Positions 1 through 8,011 of a stretch of DNA of 64,000 bases are shown here, one piece after another (within the stretch, counting starts at the first letter, position 1; each line of letters begins with the position of its first letter). The stretch spans positions 124,001 to 188,000 of the forward strand of contig NZ_KB822600.1 of the NCBI RefSeq assembly GCF_000364625.1, read 5' to 3'. The notes under the pieces are model-generated. The model was given only the letters and a program-made list of their open reading frames with translations. It made no database searches and was not told the DNA's origin. Both the position numbers and the translations under genes were made by a program. Source of the DNA: Pseudomonas thermotolerans DSM 14292 (GTDB taxonomy: Bacteria; Pseudomonadota; Gammaproteobacteria; Pseudomonadales; Pseudomonadaceae).

Positions 1-40
1 TAGGCGGCATTCCGACAAGAACGATCGCCGAGGTACGCGC

Positions 41-982
41 ATGTCCGTGTCCAGTCCTTCCCTCCATCCGCCCCTGTCCGTCGGCCTCGCCCGCCTGGGC
101 TTCGGCCACCTGCCGCTGGAGCGGCTGAAGGCCCGCTACGCCAGCCCGGAGAGCGGTTCGCGTTTCGTCGAGCTGGAAGGCGTGCACATCCACTACCGCG
201 ACGAGGGCAGCCGCGACAAGCCGGCGCTGGTGCTGATCCACGGTGTGATGGCCTCGCTGCACACCTGGGACGGCTGGGTGCAGGCCATGGCTCCGCACTT
301 CCGGATCATCCGCTTCGACGTGCCCGGCTTCGGCCTCACCGGCCCGGTGCCGGACGGCCAGTACAGTGCCGAGCGCATGCTGGACGCCTTCGGCCAACTG
401 CTCGACTACCTGGGGGTGGAGAAGACGGTGATTGCCGGCAGCTCCCTGGGCGGCTACATCGCCTGGAACTATGCCCTGGCCCACCCTGAGCGGGTCAGCA
501 AGCTGATCCTGGTGGACCCGGCCGGCTACCAGATGAAGAAGGTGCCTTGGATGATCGCCTCTGCGGCGCTGCCTGGCTCGACTTGGTTCATCCCGCTGTG
601 GATGCCGCGCGCCCTGGTCGCCCAGGGGGTCCGCGAGGTGTACGGCGATCGCGGGCGGATCAAGCCCGGGGTGGTGGACCGCTACTACGACATCAGCCGC
701 AGGCCTGGCAACCGCAAGGCGGCCATGGAGATCTTCCGCCTGCTGCTCAAGGTCAACCGCGAGGAGCTGCACACCACACCTCAGCGAGTGGCCCAACTGA
801 AGGTGCCGACCCTGCTGATGTGGGGCGACCGTGACCGTTGGATTCCCCCGGCCCATGTGCCGCTCTGGCAGCGCGATGTGCCGGGCATCCAGGTCAAGGT
901 CTATCCCGGCGTCGGGCACATTCCCATGGAGGAGATTCCTGAACAGAGCGCGGCCGACGCGCTGCGCTTCCTGCTGGGCTGA
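41..982 (+). CDS. alpha/beta-fold hydrolase
   Basis: This 313-residue protein has the complete alpha/beta hydrolase fold. The oxyanion His-Gly is at 67-68, the nucleophile elbow G-S-S-L-G has Ser135, an acid is at Asp265 in the WGDRD segment, and the catalytic His is at about 293 in VGHIP. The N-terminus up to about residue 45 is not clearly a signal peptide. The family covers esterases, lipases and C-C bond hydrolases, so the substrate cannot be read from sequence. It converges with the metal-dependent hydrolase gene, with a hairpin between the two. The start is the first ATG of the frame and has no strong Shine-Dalgarno, so a later start is possible. Confidence 0.9.
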   Translation: MSVSSPSLHPPLSVGLARLGFGHLPLERLKARYASPESGSRFVELEGVHIHYRDEGSRDKPALVLIHGVMASLHTWDGWVQAMAPHFRIIRFDVPGFGLTGPVPDGQYSAERMLDAFGQLLDYLGVEKTVIAGSSLGGYIAWNYALAHPERVSKLILVDPAGYQMKKVPWMIASAALPGSTWFIPLWMPRALVAQGVREVYGDRGRIKPGVVDRYYDISRRPGNRKAAMEIFRLLLKVNREELHTTPQRVAQLKVPTLLMWGDRDRWIPPAHVPLWQRDVPGIQVKVYPGVGHIPMEEIPEQSAADALRFLLG

Positions 983-1010
983 TGGCGGAGGCCGGCGCGG
1001 AACAGGACCC

Positions 1011-1049
1011 GCCCCGAAAGCCCGGTCGTACGGCCGGAGCTTTCGGGGC
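1011..1049. terminator. bidirectional hairpin between convergent genes
   Basis: A perfect 11-bp inverted repeat (GCCCCGAAAGC at 1011-1021 and GCTTTCGGGGC at 1039-1049) lies in the 82-bp gap between the convergent hydrolase genes. It has no good U-tract on either side, so terminator function is inferred from position and stem strength. Confidence 0.5.
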
Positions 1050-1064
1050 TGAGTGGTTCGGGGC

Positions 1065-1904
1065 TCAGGCGCTGGCGGTCCCGGCCGTGGAGTCGAATTC
1101 CCTGCGGTACTGCTCGACCAGGTGCAGGTTGTCGTGCTGCCAGGGGTGGAAGTCGCGGCGGTAAAACTCCAGGTAGGCCTTGACCAGCGGACGCAGGATG
1201 CCGTCCCTGCCCCACAGCCAGCGCAGGCCGTCGCGCCACACCCGCCAGTTCCACAGCAGGCCGTCGCGGCGGAGCATGTGCACCAGGCCCAGGAAGGTGT
1301 CCTTGGTGAAGAAAATGGTGCTCTGCAGCATGGCGCGACGGCGCAGCCAGGGGCTGCCGCAGACCTGCTGGTAGACGTCGAAGGCCACCGCCTTGTGCTC
1401 GGTCTCCTCCAGCGCGTGCCAGCGCCATAGGCGTGCCATCGTCGGGTCGGCACCCTCCAGCCAGCGTGGGTTTCTCAGCAGGGCGTCGGCCATGATCGCG
1501 GTGAGGTGTTCCACCGCGGTGGTGGCGGCCAGCTGCAGCTGCGGCGAGAGGAACTTGCGGACGAAGGCCAGACGCCGACGCAGGGCTCGCTCCAGATGGT
1601 CGATGTCGTAGCCGAGGGCGCGCAGTTGGTTGTTGTAGTCGATGTGCTCGCGGCTGTGGTGACCCTCCTGGCCGATGAAGCCGCGGATCTGCTCCCTGAG
1701 CAGCGGGTCGTCGATCCGCTCGCGGAAGTGGCGCACCGAGTCGATGAAGAAGCGCTCGCCGTCGGGGAACAGCACCGACATGGCGTCGAAGAAGTGGCTC
1801 TTGAAGGCATCGCCGCCGTGCCAGTGGCGGGGCATCGGCTGCGGCAGGCCGAACTCCGGGCGGCGCGGGCGGATTTCCAAGCCTTTAGGTGTGGTGCCGG
1901 TCAT
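1065..1904 (-). CDS. metal-dependent hydrolase, PF10118-like
   Basis: This 279-residue protein matches the predicted metal-dependent hydrolase family that is widespread in Pseudomonas. It shows the ferritin-like iron-site residues expected of it: an E-G-H-H-S-R-E-H segment near residue 85 and an E-E-T-E-H-K segment further on. Together these suggest a carboxylate-bridged metal centre in an all-helical protein. The ATG at 1904 is chosen because GGAG sits five bases upstream; a GTG three bases earlier is also in frame. The AraC-type gene lies divergently 134 bp away and could regulate it. Substrate unknown. Confidence 0.8.
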   Translation of the reverse strand: MTGTTPKGLEIRPRRPEFGLPQPMPRHWHGGDAFKSHFFDAMSVLFPDGERFFIDSVRHFRERIDDPLLREQIRGFIGQEGHHSREHIDYNNQLRALGYDIDHLERALRRRLAFVRKFLSPQLQLAATTAVEHLTAIMADALLRNPRWLEGADPTMARLWRWHALEETEHKAVAFDVYQQVCGSPWLRRRAMLQSTIFFTKDTFLGLVHMLRRDGLLWNWRVWRDGLRWLWGRDGILRPLVKAYLEFYRRDFHPWQHDNLHLVEQYRREFDSTAGTASA

Positions 1905-2038
1905 CACGACTCCCTCGATAATCTGGAACGTCAGTGCCGACTATGCGCTTTGTCGACTCCGGTGACGAAGGCAGATACGGCCAAGTTGCAGGTCATATCC
2001 GGCCAATGCGATCCCGATGGCGGCCGACAGGGACAGGC

Positions 2039-3175
2039 ATGAAGCTAGCATTCAATCTCACCGCCGAAATGGTACCCCTGACCTACGTGGAGGCCCTGCT
2101 GGGCATGGCCGAGGAGCGGGGCATCGAGCGCGGGACGCTGCTCGCCGCGGCGCGGCTGCGCCCCGACTTGCTGGCCCACGCCAACGGCCGGCTAGCCTTC
2201 GGCGACTTCCATCGGCTGGTCGGCACGTTGCTGCAGCGCTGTACGGAGCCGGCCCTAGGCCTGGAGTTCGGTCGACGCCTGAACATCTCCACTCACGGCA
2301 TCCTCGGCTATGCGGTTCTGTCCAGCGCCAACCTCGGCAAGGCCATCCAGTTCGCCTTGCGCTACTACCGGGTGCTGGGGCTGGCCTTCGAGCTGGAGCT
2401 GGTGGAGGATGGCGAGCGGGTGGAGCTGCGTGCCTGCGAGTCGGTGCCGCTCGGCATGGTGGCGCGCTTCGCCGCCGAGAGCCTGCTGGCCAGCCTGTTC
2501 AGCATCGCGCGTTTCCTGGTCGGCGAGGAGCTGAGCGGACTGCAGGTCGGCTTCGCCCATGCGGCGCCGCCCCATGCGGCGCGCTACGCGGAAGTGTTCG
2601 GCGTGCCGGTAGCCTTCGATCAGCCCTGGCACTGGCTGAGCCTGCCGCGCACCTACCTGGACAGGCCAATGGCCCTGGCCAACCCGGCCACAGTGCAGAT
2701 GTGCGAGCAGCAGTGCCAGGCGCTGCTGGCCAACCTGGAGGTGCAGGACGGGCTGCTTGCCCGCGTGCGCCGTTTGCTGCTGTCCCGCCCGGGGGAGTTC
2801 CCCGATCTGGACAGCGCTGCCCGGGCTCTGCACACCAGCGGGCGCAGCCTGCGCCGGCACCTGGCACAGCTGGGCACCAGCTACCAGCAGGTGCTCGACG
2901 ACGTGCGCAAGCGGCTGGCCCTGGAGTACCTGGCCAATACCCAGCTGCCCATGTTCGAGATCGCCGGCCTGCTCGGCTTCAGCGACCCCTCCAACTTCCG
3001 CCGGGCCTTCAAGAAGTGGACCGGACGCCTGCCCAGTGATTTCCGCACGGAGTCCGGGGGACGGTCGCGTCTCCGTTCGCATTGCTGGACAGGTAGTGCG
3101 ACTCGTCGGCAATCACCAGATCCCAGTCGCGTTCGACCAGACTCCGGTTCTGGCCGAAATTGGCATAGGTGGTAA
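2039..3175 (+). CDS. AraC-family regulator with foreign C-terminal tail
   Basis: The N-terminal half resembles the arabinose-binding-type domain of OruR/ArgR-like AraC regulators. The C-terminal 100 residues of the normal part carry two helix-turn-helix motifs, ending in the characteristic F-R-R-A-F-K-K-W-T-G segment. Homology should end near Arg336 (base 3046). The remaining roughly 42 codons come from DNA belonging to the antisense helicase fragment, and the stop at 3173-3175 lies inside it. The core DNA-binding domain therefore looks intact and only the extreme C-terminus is replaced. The ATG at 2039 is preferred because residues from an upstream ATG do not resemble the family. Confidence 0.85.
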   Translation: MKLAFNLTAEMVPLTYVEALLGMAEERGIERGTLLAAARLRPDLLAHANGRLAFGDFHRLVGTLLQRCTEPALGLEFGRRLNISTHGILGYAVLSSANLGKAIQFALRYYRVLGLAFELELVEDGERVELRACESVPLGMVARFAAESLLASLFSIARFLVGEELSGLQVGFAHAAPPHAARYAEVFGVPVAFDQPWHWLSLPRTYLDRPMALANPATVQMCEQQCQALLANLEVQDGLLARVRRLLLSRPGEFPDLDSAARALHTSGRSLRRHLAQLGTSYQQVLDDVRKRLALEYLANTQLPMFEIAGLLGFSDPSNFRRAFKKWTGRLPSDFRTESGGRSRLRSHCWTGSATRRQSPDPSRVRPDSGSGRNWHRW

Positions 3176-4440
3176 CGACCGGGCCGGACTTGCCGTTGCT
3201 GTCCTCAAGCTGCTGAAGATTGATGCCAAGCATCCGGGCGAACTTCACCCAGTCCGCCGCAATCTTGTCGCTCGGGACAACAATGATGATGTTGTCTTTG
3301 CCGTCGTTGATGAAACGCTTGGCGATGCCAAGGCCGGTCGCAGTCTTCCCGGTTCCCGTGCCGTTGGTAAACAGGATACCGTTGTTGCCGTCCAGCCGCT
3401 TCTCGGCCTTGTAGACATCCTCGCGCTGCTCGGGCAGCAGCAGCGGAAGGGAGGCGTCAATGCTGGACTTGTCGCCCCACTTGGTGGTTTTCGGAGCCTT
3501 GGCCTGAGCGGCTAGACGTTGATCGATGTCGCCGTCACTAGGGGCGTCAGCATCTTCAGCTCCTGCGTCTTGGCTATAGCGTTCCACACGCTCGGGGGCA
3601 CCTGGTACATTCTGCCCTCCTTGCGAAGCCGCTTCGCGTGCCGGCGCAGATTCGGTTCTTTGTCCACCTTCGCCAGATGCTCCAGCGTCCGCGCTAGAAG
3701 CTCGCGGGCTTGCGAAGATGTCTTGTTGCTGACTGGCTTGTTGCTCTTGTCGTTCGATGCGCTCATTGACATCTCTCAAGATCTCGGCGCCGGTGACTTC
3801 CGGCTCGCCGAACATGTTGGGGCCTGGCTTAGAAAGCTGGGCCTGCTCAGTATAGTACTGCAATGCGTCAGCCACCCTATCACGGCTGCGCGCACGGGCG
3901 AAGTTCTCACCACGGTAGAAGATCCTCAGGAAAGCGGTAGTGACCGGGTCGATCTCTCCAGAGAAAAAGTCGTTCTGATTCACCAGCTCTGCGACCGGGC
4001 GGCCCTCGGCGCGGGCACGGCGCACGATATTGACGGCCTCCAGCAGGTTCGGGGTCAGATCGACGCTGGTGGAAATTACGCCTTCCCGCGCGTTCTCGCG
4101 CATTTGCGCCCAGCTGCCGGCCACGTCCAGTAGCGCCCCGCCGATAGACTTGATGTCGGTGTCGGCGCTATCCCGGTTAGCAGCCGCCGACAGGTCGCCG
4201 CCTCGGTACAGGCTCAGGATCGGCCTCAGCTTGCGCGCGTCAGCCATGGCGCGCTCGGTCGGGCTCATCTCAAGCGTGGTGCGCTCGTTTGCCTCGGTGG
4301 TGTAGGCAATGCGTTCATCCAGGCTCATCGGCGTGATGCGCTCACGCACCAGCACAGGAGCCTTTATGCCCTCGACGTTATAATCCTGCCCAGCCAGCCA
4401 TTTCCGGTAATGCTCGGTATTCCCCTTGGCGTAGCTCCTC
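3050..4440 (-). pseudogene. fragment of a phage/plasmid polyvalent protein (DdrB-like domain plus SF2 helicase)
   Basis: On the minus strand one frame is open from about 4487 to 3009, but recognisable sequence runs only from about 4440 to 3060. The first half resembles the DdrB-like/ParB-superfamily region of large polyvalent proteins (MSPTERAMADARKL and the following SLYRGGDLSAAA segment). A low-complexity linker comes next, then the start of an SF2 helicase with Walker A T-N-G-T-G-T-G-K-T and motif II A-D-E-S-H. It stops abruptly after motif II, and the first recognisable residues are mid-protein, so both ends are missing. No integrase, att site or IS borders it. Base composition looks less GC-rich than the flanks. 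It is a remnant and is unlikely to be functional. Confidence 0.75.
3512..3766 (-). CDS. possible small basic protein overlapping the helicase fragment out of frame
   Basis: An open frame of about 84 codons lies within the disordered linker region of the polyvalent protein fragment, on the same strand but in another frame. Its product is basic and helix-prone (for example RELLARTLEHLAKVDKEPN) and looks more protein-like than most overlapping frames. The second of two in-frame ATGs (3766) has GAGAG six bases upstream. This could be a genuine nested gene or a by-product of the linker's biased composition. No family recognised. Confidence 0.25.
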   Translation of the reverse strand: MSASNDKSNKPVSNKTSSQARELLARTLEHLAKVDKEPNLRRHAKRLRKEGRMYQVPPSVWNAIAKTQELKMLTPLVTATSINV

Positions 4441-4567
4441 CGGCGGGATCGCGACGCGCCCGGACCGGCCGGTCCGCGGTGGACCATATTGAAAACCCCG
4501 CCGCATTGGGCGCACCCTAGTCCGACGCAACGAACCGCCCATTCCGGGCCTTCCAGCAGGACTATCC

Positions 4568-5212
4568 ATGACCACCGCAGAACCCGCGCTGATCCGCGAA
4601 ACCTTCCCCGTCGGCCCCCTGCAGTGCAACTGCACCATCATCGGCGACCCGCTGAGCAAGAAAGCCATAGTGGTCGACCCGGGCGGTAATCCGGAGCTGA
4701 TCATGGCACGCCTGGAGGCCCACGGGCTGAAGGTGGTGAGCATCATTCATACCCATGCGCACCTCGACCATTTCCTCGCCGCCGGACAGATGAAGGAGAA
4801 GACCGGCGCTACCCTGCACCTGCACCAGGCCGACCAGTTCCTCTGGGACAACCTGGAGCTGCAGTGCCGCATGTTCGGTGTGCCCTACACCCCGGTGCCG
4901 GCCCCGGACCGCTGGCTGCACGACGACGAGGAGCTGGCCTGCGGCTGCGGCGTGGCCCTGCACACCCCGGGGCACACCCCAGGCTCGATGAGCTTCTGGT
5001 TCCCCCAGGTCAAGCTGCTGATCGCCGGCGACACCCTGTTCCGTCGCGGTATCGGGCGCACCGACCTGTGGGGGGGCGACTACGCGGCCATCGAGCGCTC
5101 CATCAAGCAGCGCCTGTACAGCCTCGACGAGGAGGCCATCGTGGTCGCCGGCCATGGTCCGGATACTCGACTCGGCGACGAGATGCGCGAGAATCCCTTC
5201 GTCCGCGCCTGA
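4568..5212 (+). CDS. MBL-fold (glyoxalase II-like) metallohydrolase
   Basis: A 214-residue metallo-beta-lactamase-fold protein with all the usual metal ligands: H63-x-H65-x-D67-H68, His135 in the GHTPGS loop, Asp154 in AGDTLF and His195 near the end. The family includes glyoxalase II and cytosolic thioester hydrolases. The short single-domain form without the glyoxalase II C-terminal domain is often listed only as an MBL-fold hydrolase. It has no signal peptide, so it should be cytoplasmic. It lies immediately after the mobile-element fragment, with its 5' region apparently intact. Confidence 0.9.
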   Translation: MTTAEPALIRETFPVGPLQCNCTIIGDPLSKKAIVVDPGGNPELIMARLEAHGLKVVSIIHTHAHLDHFLAAGQMKEKTGATLHLHQADQFLWDNLELQCRMFGVPYTPVPAPDRWLHDDEELACGCGVALHTPGHTPGSMSFWFPQVKLLIAGDTLFRRGIGRTDLWGGDYAAIERSIKQRLYSLDEEAIVVAGHGPDTRLGDEMRENPFVRA

Positions 5213-5261
5213 GACGTGGAGATACACTGAAACACCCCTACCTCCCCTGGAGACTGAAGAC

Positions 5262-5948
5262 ATGCTTCGTTCGCCGCTACTGACTCTGGGCTGCTGCGCC
5301 CTCCTGCTGAGCGGTTGCGCCGCGCAGAACCCCTACGACAACAGTCAGCCGAGCTCCAACAAGACCGCCACCTACGGTGGCATCGGCGCGGTGGCCGGCG
5401 CCGTGGCTGGGGCGCTGATCGACCACGACAACCGCGGCAAGGGCGCGCTGATCGGCGCTGCCATCGGCGGCGCGGCAGGGGCCGGCTACGGCTACTACGC
5501 CGACAAGCAGGAGGCCGAGCTGCGCCGCAGCATGCAGGGCACAGGCGTGGAGGTGCAGCGTCAGGGTGACACAATCCAACTGATCATGCCCGGCAACATC
5601 ACCTTCGCCACCGACTCGGCGGAGATTGCCAGCAGCTTCTATACCCCGCTGAACAACCTGGCCAGCTCCTTCCGCCAGTACAACCAGAACAGCATCGAGA
5701 TCGTCGGCCATACCGACAGCACCGGTAGCCATGCCTACAACATGGACCTGTCGCAGCGCCGCGCGCAGAGCGTGGCCAACTATCTGATCGCCCAGGGCGT
5801 GGATGCCGCGCGGGTCAGCACCCGTGGCATGGGACCGGACCAGCCCATCGCCAGCAACGCCACCCCGGACGGCCGCGCGCAGAACCGTCGCGTCGAGGTC
5901 ACCCTGCGCCCGCTGCCCGGCGCCCAGGGCCCCCAGGGCGCGCAATAG
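5262..5948 (+). CDS. OmpA-family lipoprotein, copy 1
   Basis: The product (228 residues) starts with a lipoprotein signal whose lipobox ends L-S-G-C19. It continues with a glycine-zipper segment (about 33-80, GGIGAVAGAVAGALI) and ends with an OmpA C-terminal peptidoglycan-binding domain containing IVGHTDSTGS and the NRRVEV signature. It probably anchors the outer membrane to peptidoglycan. The ATG at 5262 is chosen because it begins the signal peptide. The next gene is a close paralogue in tandem. The arrangement matches the P. aeruginosa region around PA0833, which precedes the acyltransferase and pta-ackA. Confidence 0.9.
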   Translation: MLRSPLLTLGCCALLLSGCAAQNPYDNSQPSSNKTATYGGIGAVAGAVAGALIDHDNRGKGALIGAAIGGAAGAGYGYYADKQEAELRRSMQGTGVEVQRQGDTIQLIMPGNITFATDSAEIASSFYTPLNNLASSFRQYNQNSIEIVGHTDSTGSHAYNMDLSQRRAQSVANYLIAQGVDAARVSTRGMGPDQPIASNATPDGRAQNRRVEVTLRPLPGAQGPQGAQ

Positions 5949-6018
5949 CTCCCGACGCCTTACCTCTCTCGAGGCAGTCCCGTCCAGGGGCTGCCTCCCA
6001 TCTTCCGTAGAGGATCGC

Positions 6019-6037
6019 GGACTGCCGCCGGCAGTCC
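6019..6037. other. short perfect palindromic hairpin between the two OmpA genes
   Basis: An 8-bp perfect stem (GGACTGCC, loop gcc, GGCAGTCC) lies in the 206-bp gap between the OmpA paralogues. There is no U-tract, so it could be an mRNA-processing hairpin or an operator. Function is not established by the sequence. Confidence 0.3.
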
Positions 6038-6154
6038 TGGTAACCTTGCGCGGAACTTCGCCGCCAGGCGCGGCTCGAAGTGCCTGGCCCGGGTCGCCGA
6101 GACGCTTCGGCCGGGCGCAGCCCGGGCAACAGAAGACAGAGAAGGAAGTACCGA

Positions 6155-6814
6155 ATGAAGAAATGGCGTAACCTGACCGCCCTGGCTGCCGGCGTCGCAC
6201 TGCTGGCTGGCTGCACCACCAATCCCTATACCGGCGAACGCCAGGCCAGCAAGGCCGGCATGTACGGTGGCATCGGTGCCGTCGCCGGTGCCGCCGTGGG
6301 GGCCGCGACCGCGAGCAAGAAGGACCGCGCCAAGGGCGCGCTGATCGGCGCGGCGGTGGGCGGTGCGGCCGGTGGCGGCTACGGCTACTACGTCGACCGC
6401 CAGGAAGCCAAGCTGCGCCAGACCCTGCAGGGCACCGGCGTGCAGGTGCAGCGCGACGGCAACAACCTGACCCTGATCATGCCGGGCAACATCACCTTCG
6501 CCAGCAACTCGGCGGACATCGCCAGCAACTTCTACCCGACCCTCAACTCGCTGGTGCTGGTGTTCAAGGAGTTCAACCAGAACGGCATCGACATCGTAGG
6601 CCACACTGACAGCACTGGTTCGCTGCAGCTCAACCAGAGCCTCTCGCAGCGCCGCGCGCAGAGCGTGGCCAGCTACCTGACCGCCAACGGCATCGCTGCC
6701 TCGCGGATCAGCGCCTACGGCGCCGGCCCCAGCCAGCCGATCGCCAGCAACAGCACCGAGGCCGGCCGCGCGCAGAACCGCCGCGTGGAGATCAATCTGC
6801 GTCCTCTGCAGTAA
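6155..6814 (+). CDS. OmpA-family lipoprotein, copy 2
   Basis: This 219-residue protein repeats the architecture of the upstream gene: a signal with lipobox L-A-G-C20, then a glycine zipper, then the OmpA C-terminal domain (IVGHTDSTGS, NRRVEINL). Long identical stretches are shared, such as MYGGIGAVAGA-like and LIMPGNITFA segments, so the pair arose by duplication. GAAGGAAG lies a few bases before the ATG. It ends 130 bp before the convergent acyltransferase gene. Role inferred: outer-membrane to peptidoglycan tethering. Confidence 0.9.
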   Translation: MKKWRNLTALAAGVALLAGCTTNPYTGERQASKAGMYGGIGAVAGAAVGAATASKKDRAKGALIGAAVGGAAGGGYGYYVDRQEAKLRQTLQGTGVQVQRDGNNLTLIMPGNITFASNSADIASNFYPTLNSLVLVFKEFNQNGIDIVGHTDSTGSLQLNQSLSQRRAQSVASYLTANGIAASRISAYGAGPSQPIASNSTEAGRAQNRRVEINLRPLQ

Positions 6815-6944
6815 GGCCTACCGGTAAGTTTTCCCGGGCGGGCTTGTTTCCGGCCTGCCCGGGATGGCCCCTCTCAACGGGGAGAGGGGATGGCTCCGGA
6901 GTTGCCCGAAGGTGGGGCAGGTCTGGCTTCTTTCGCCTCTGGCC

Positions 6945-7856
6945 CTACTTGCCTGCCGGCGGATACTCCCGGTGCAGGCGTTCCAGTTCCTCATCCGTGT
7001 CCTGCCACAGCTGGTTGACCCACTCCTGGAATGCCAGGCGGAAGGCCTCGTCCTCGTTGTAGTCGCGGCCGATGAATTCGGCGGGAATCGGCTGGCGATG
7101 GTAGCGCATCACCACCTGGCGGACCCGGCCGCAGAGGAAGTCCCAGAAGCTGGGGATGCCGTCCGGATAGTGGATGGTGATGTTGACCAGCGACTTCAGT
7201 TGGTCGCCCATGGCGTCGAGGACGAAGGCGATGCCGCCGGCCTTGGGCTTGAGCAGATAGCGGTACGGCGAGCCCTGGGCGTCGTGCTTGGCCGAGGTGA
7301 AGCGGGTGCCTTCCAGGAAGTTGAAGATCGCCACCGGCACATCGCGGAACTTCTCGCAGGCGCGGCGGGTGGTGCGGATGTCCTCGCCGCGCTTCTCCGG
7401 GTGGTGCTCCAGGTAGGCCTTGGAGTATCGCTTCATGAAGGGGAAATCCAGTGCCCACCAGCACAAGCCGATCACCGGCACCCAGATCAGCTCCTGCTTG
7501 AGGAAGAACTTGAAGAAGGGCATGCGCCGGTTGAGGGTGTGCTGTAGCGCCAGGATGTCCACCCAGCTCTGGTGGTTGCTGGTCACCAGATACCAGCCGT
7601 CGTACTTCAGTTGCTCGCGGCCTTCGAGGTTCCAATCGGTCTTCTGGGTCAGCCACATCCAGCCGCTGTTGCCGGCGATCCAGATCTCGGCGATCCAGTT
7701 GGACAGCAGGTTGCACAGCTTGCGCACCGGCCGGGCCGGAATGCACAGCTTGACCAGGGCGACGAGGAACAGGAACCAGCACCAGAACAGGGTGTTGGCG
7801 ATTAGCAGCAGGAGGGCCAGGACGCCGCGCAGCGGGGCGGGAAGGAAGCTCAGCAT
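6945..7856 (-). CDS. 1-acyl-sn-glycerol-3-phosphate acyltransferase-like protein (PlsC/YihG type)
   Basis: The 303-residue product has an N-terminal membrane segment (residues 5-40, VLALLLLIANTLFWCWFLF), the acyltransferase motif N-H-Q-S-W-V-D and the downstream F-L-E-G-T-R motif. These are the HX4D catalytic and phosphate-binding motifs of the PlsC family. Length and layout agree with the YihG branch, which acylates lysophosphatidic acid during phospholipid synthesis at the inner membrane. The ATG at 7856 is chosen because upstream codons lack family character. It lies next to pta on the same strand, 155 bp away. Confidence 0.9.
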   Translation of the reverse strand: MLSFLPAPLRGVLALLLLIANTLFWCWFLFLVALVKLCIPARPVRKLCNLLSNWIAEIWIAGNSGWMWLTQKTDWNLEGREQLKYDGWYLVTSNHQSWVDILALQHTLNRRMPFFKFFLKQELIWVPVIGLCWWALDFPFMKRYSKAYLEHHPEKRGEDIRTTRRACEKFRDVPVAIFNFLEGTRFTSAKHDAQGSPYRYLLKPKAGGIAFVLDAMGDQLKSLVNITIHYPDGIPSFWDFLCGRVRQVVMRYHRQPIPAEFIGRDYNEDEAFRLAFQEWVNQLWQDTDEELERLHREYPPAGK

Positions 7857-8011
7857 GGGGTGTTGCGCCGTGTTGTTGTGGCCCGGAGAGGCCCGGGGTT
7901 CTTGTCGGGCGCAAATAGTTAACGCTTGTTCACTGAACTGCAAGCACGGCGACCGACCAGTCGGTCACGCCCAGGCCGCCGTGCCAGCGGGCTGCCGGCG
8001 GCCCGTCGGGC

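Noticed and set aside
6833..6863. Intrinsic terminator after the second OmpA gene
   Set aside because: The inverted repeat of CCCGGGC has a mismatch and no U-tract on either strand, so support is too weak to list.
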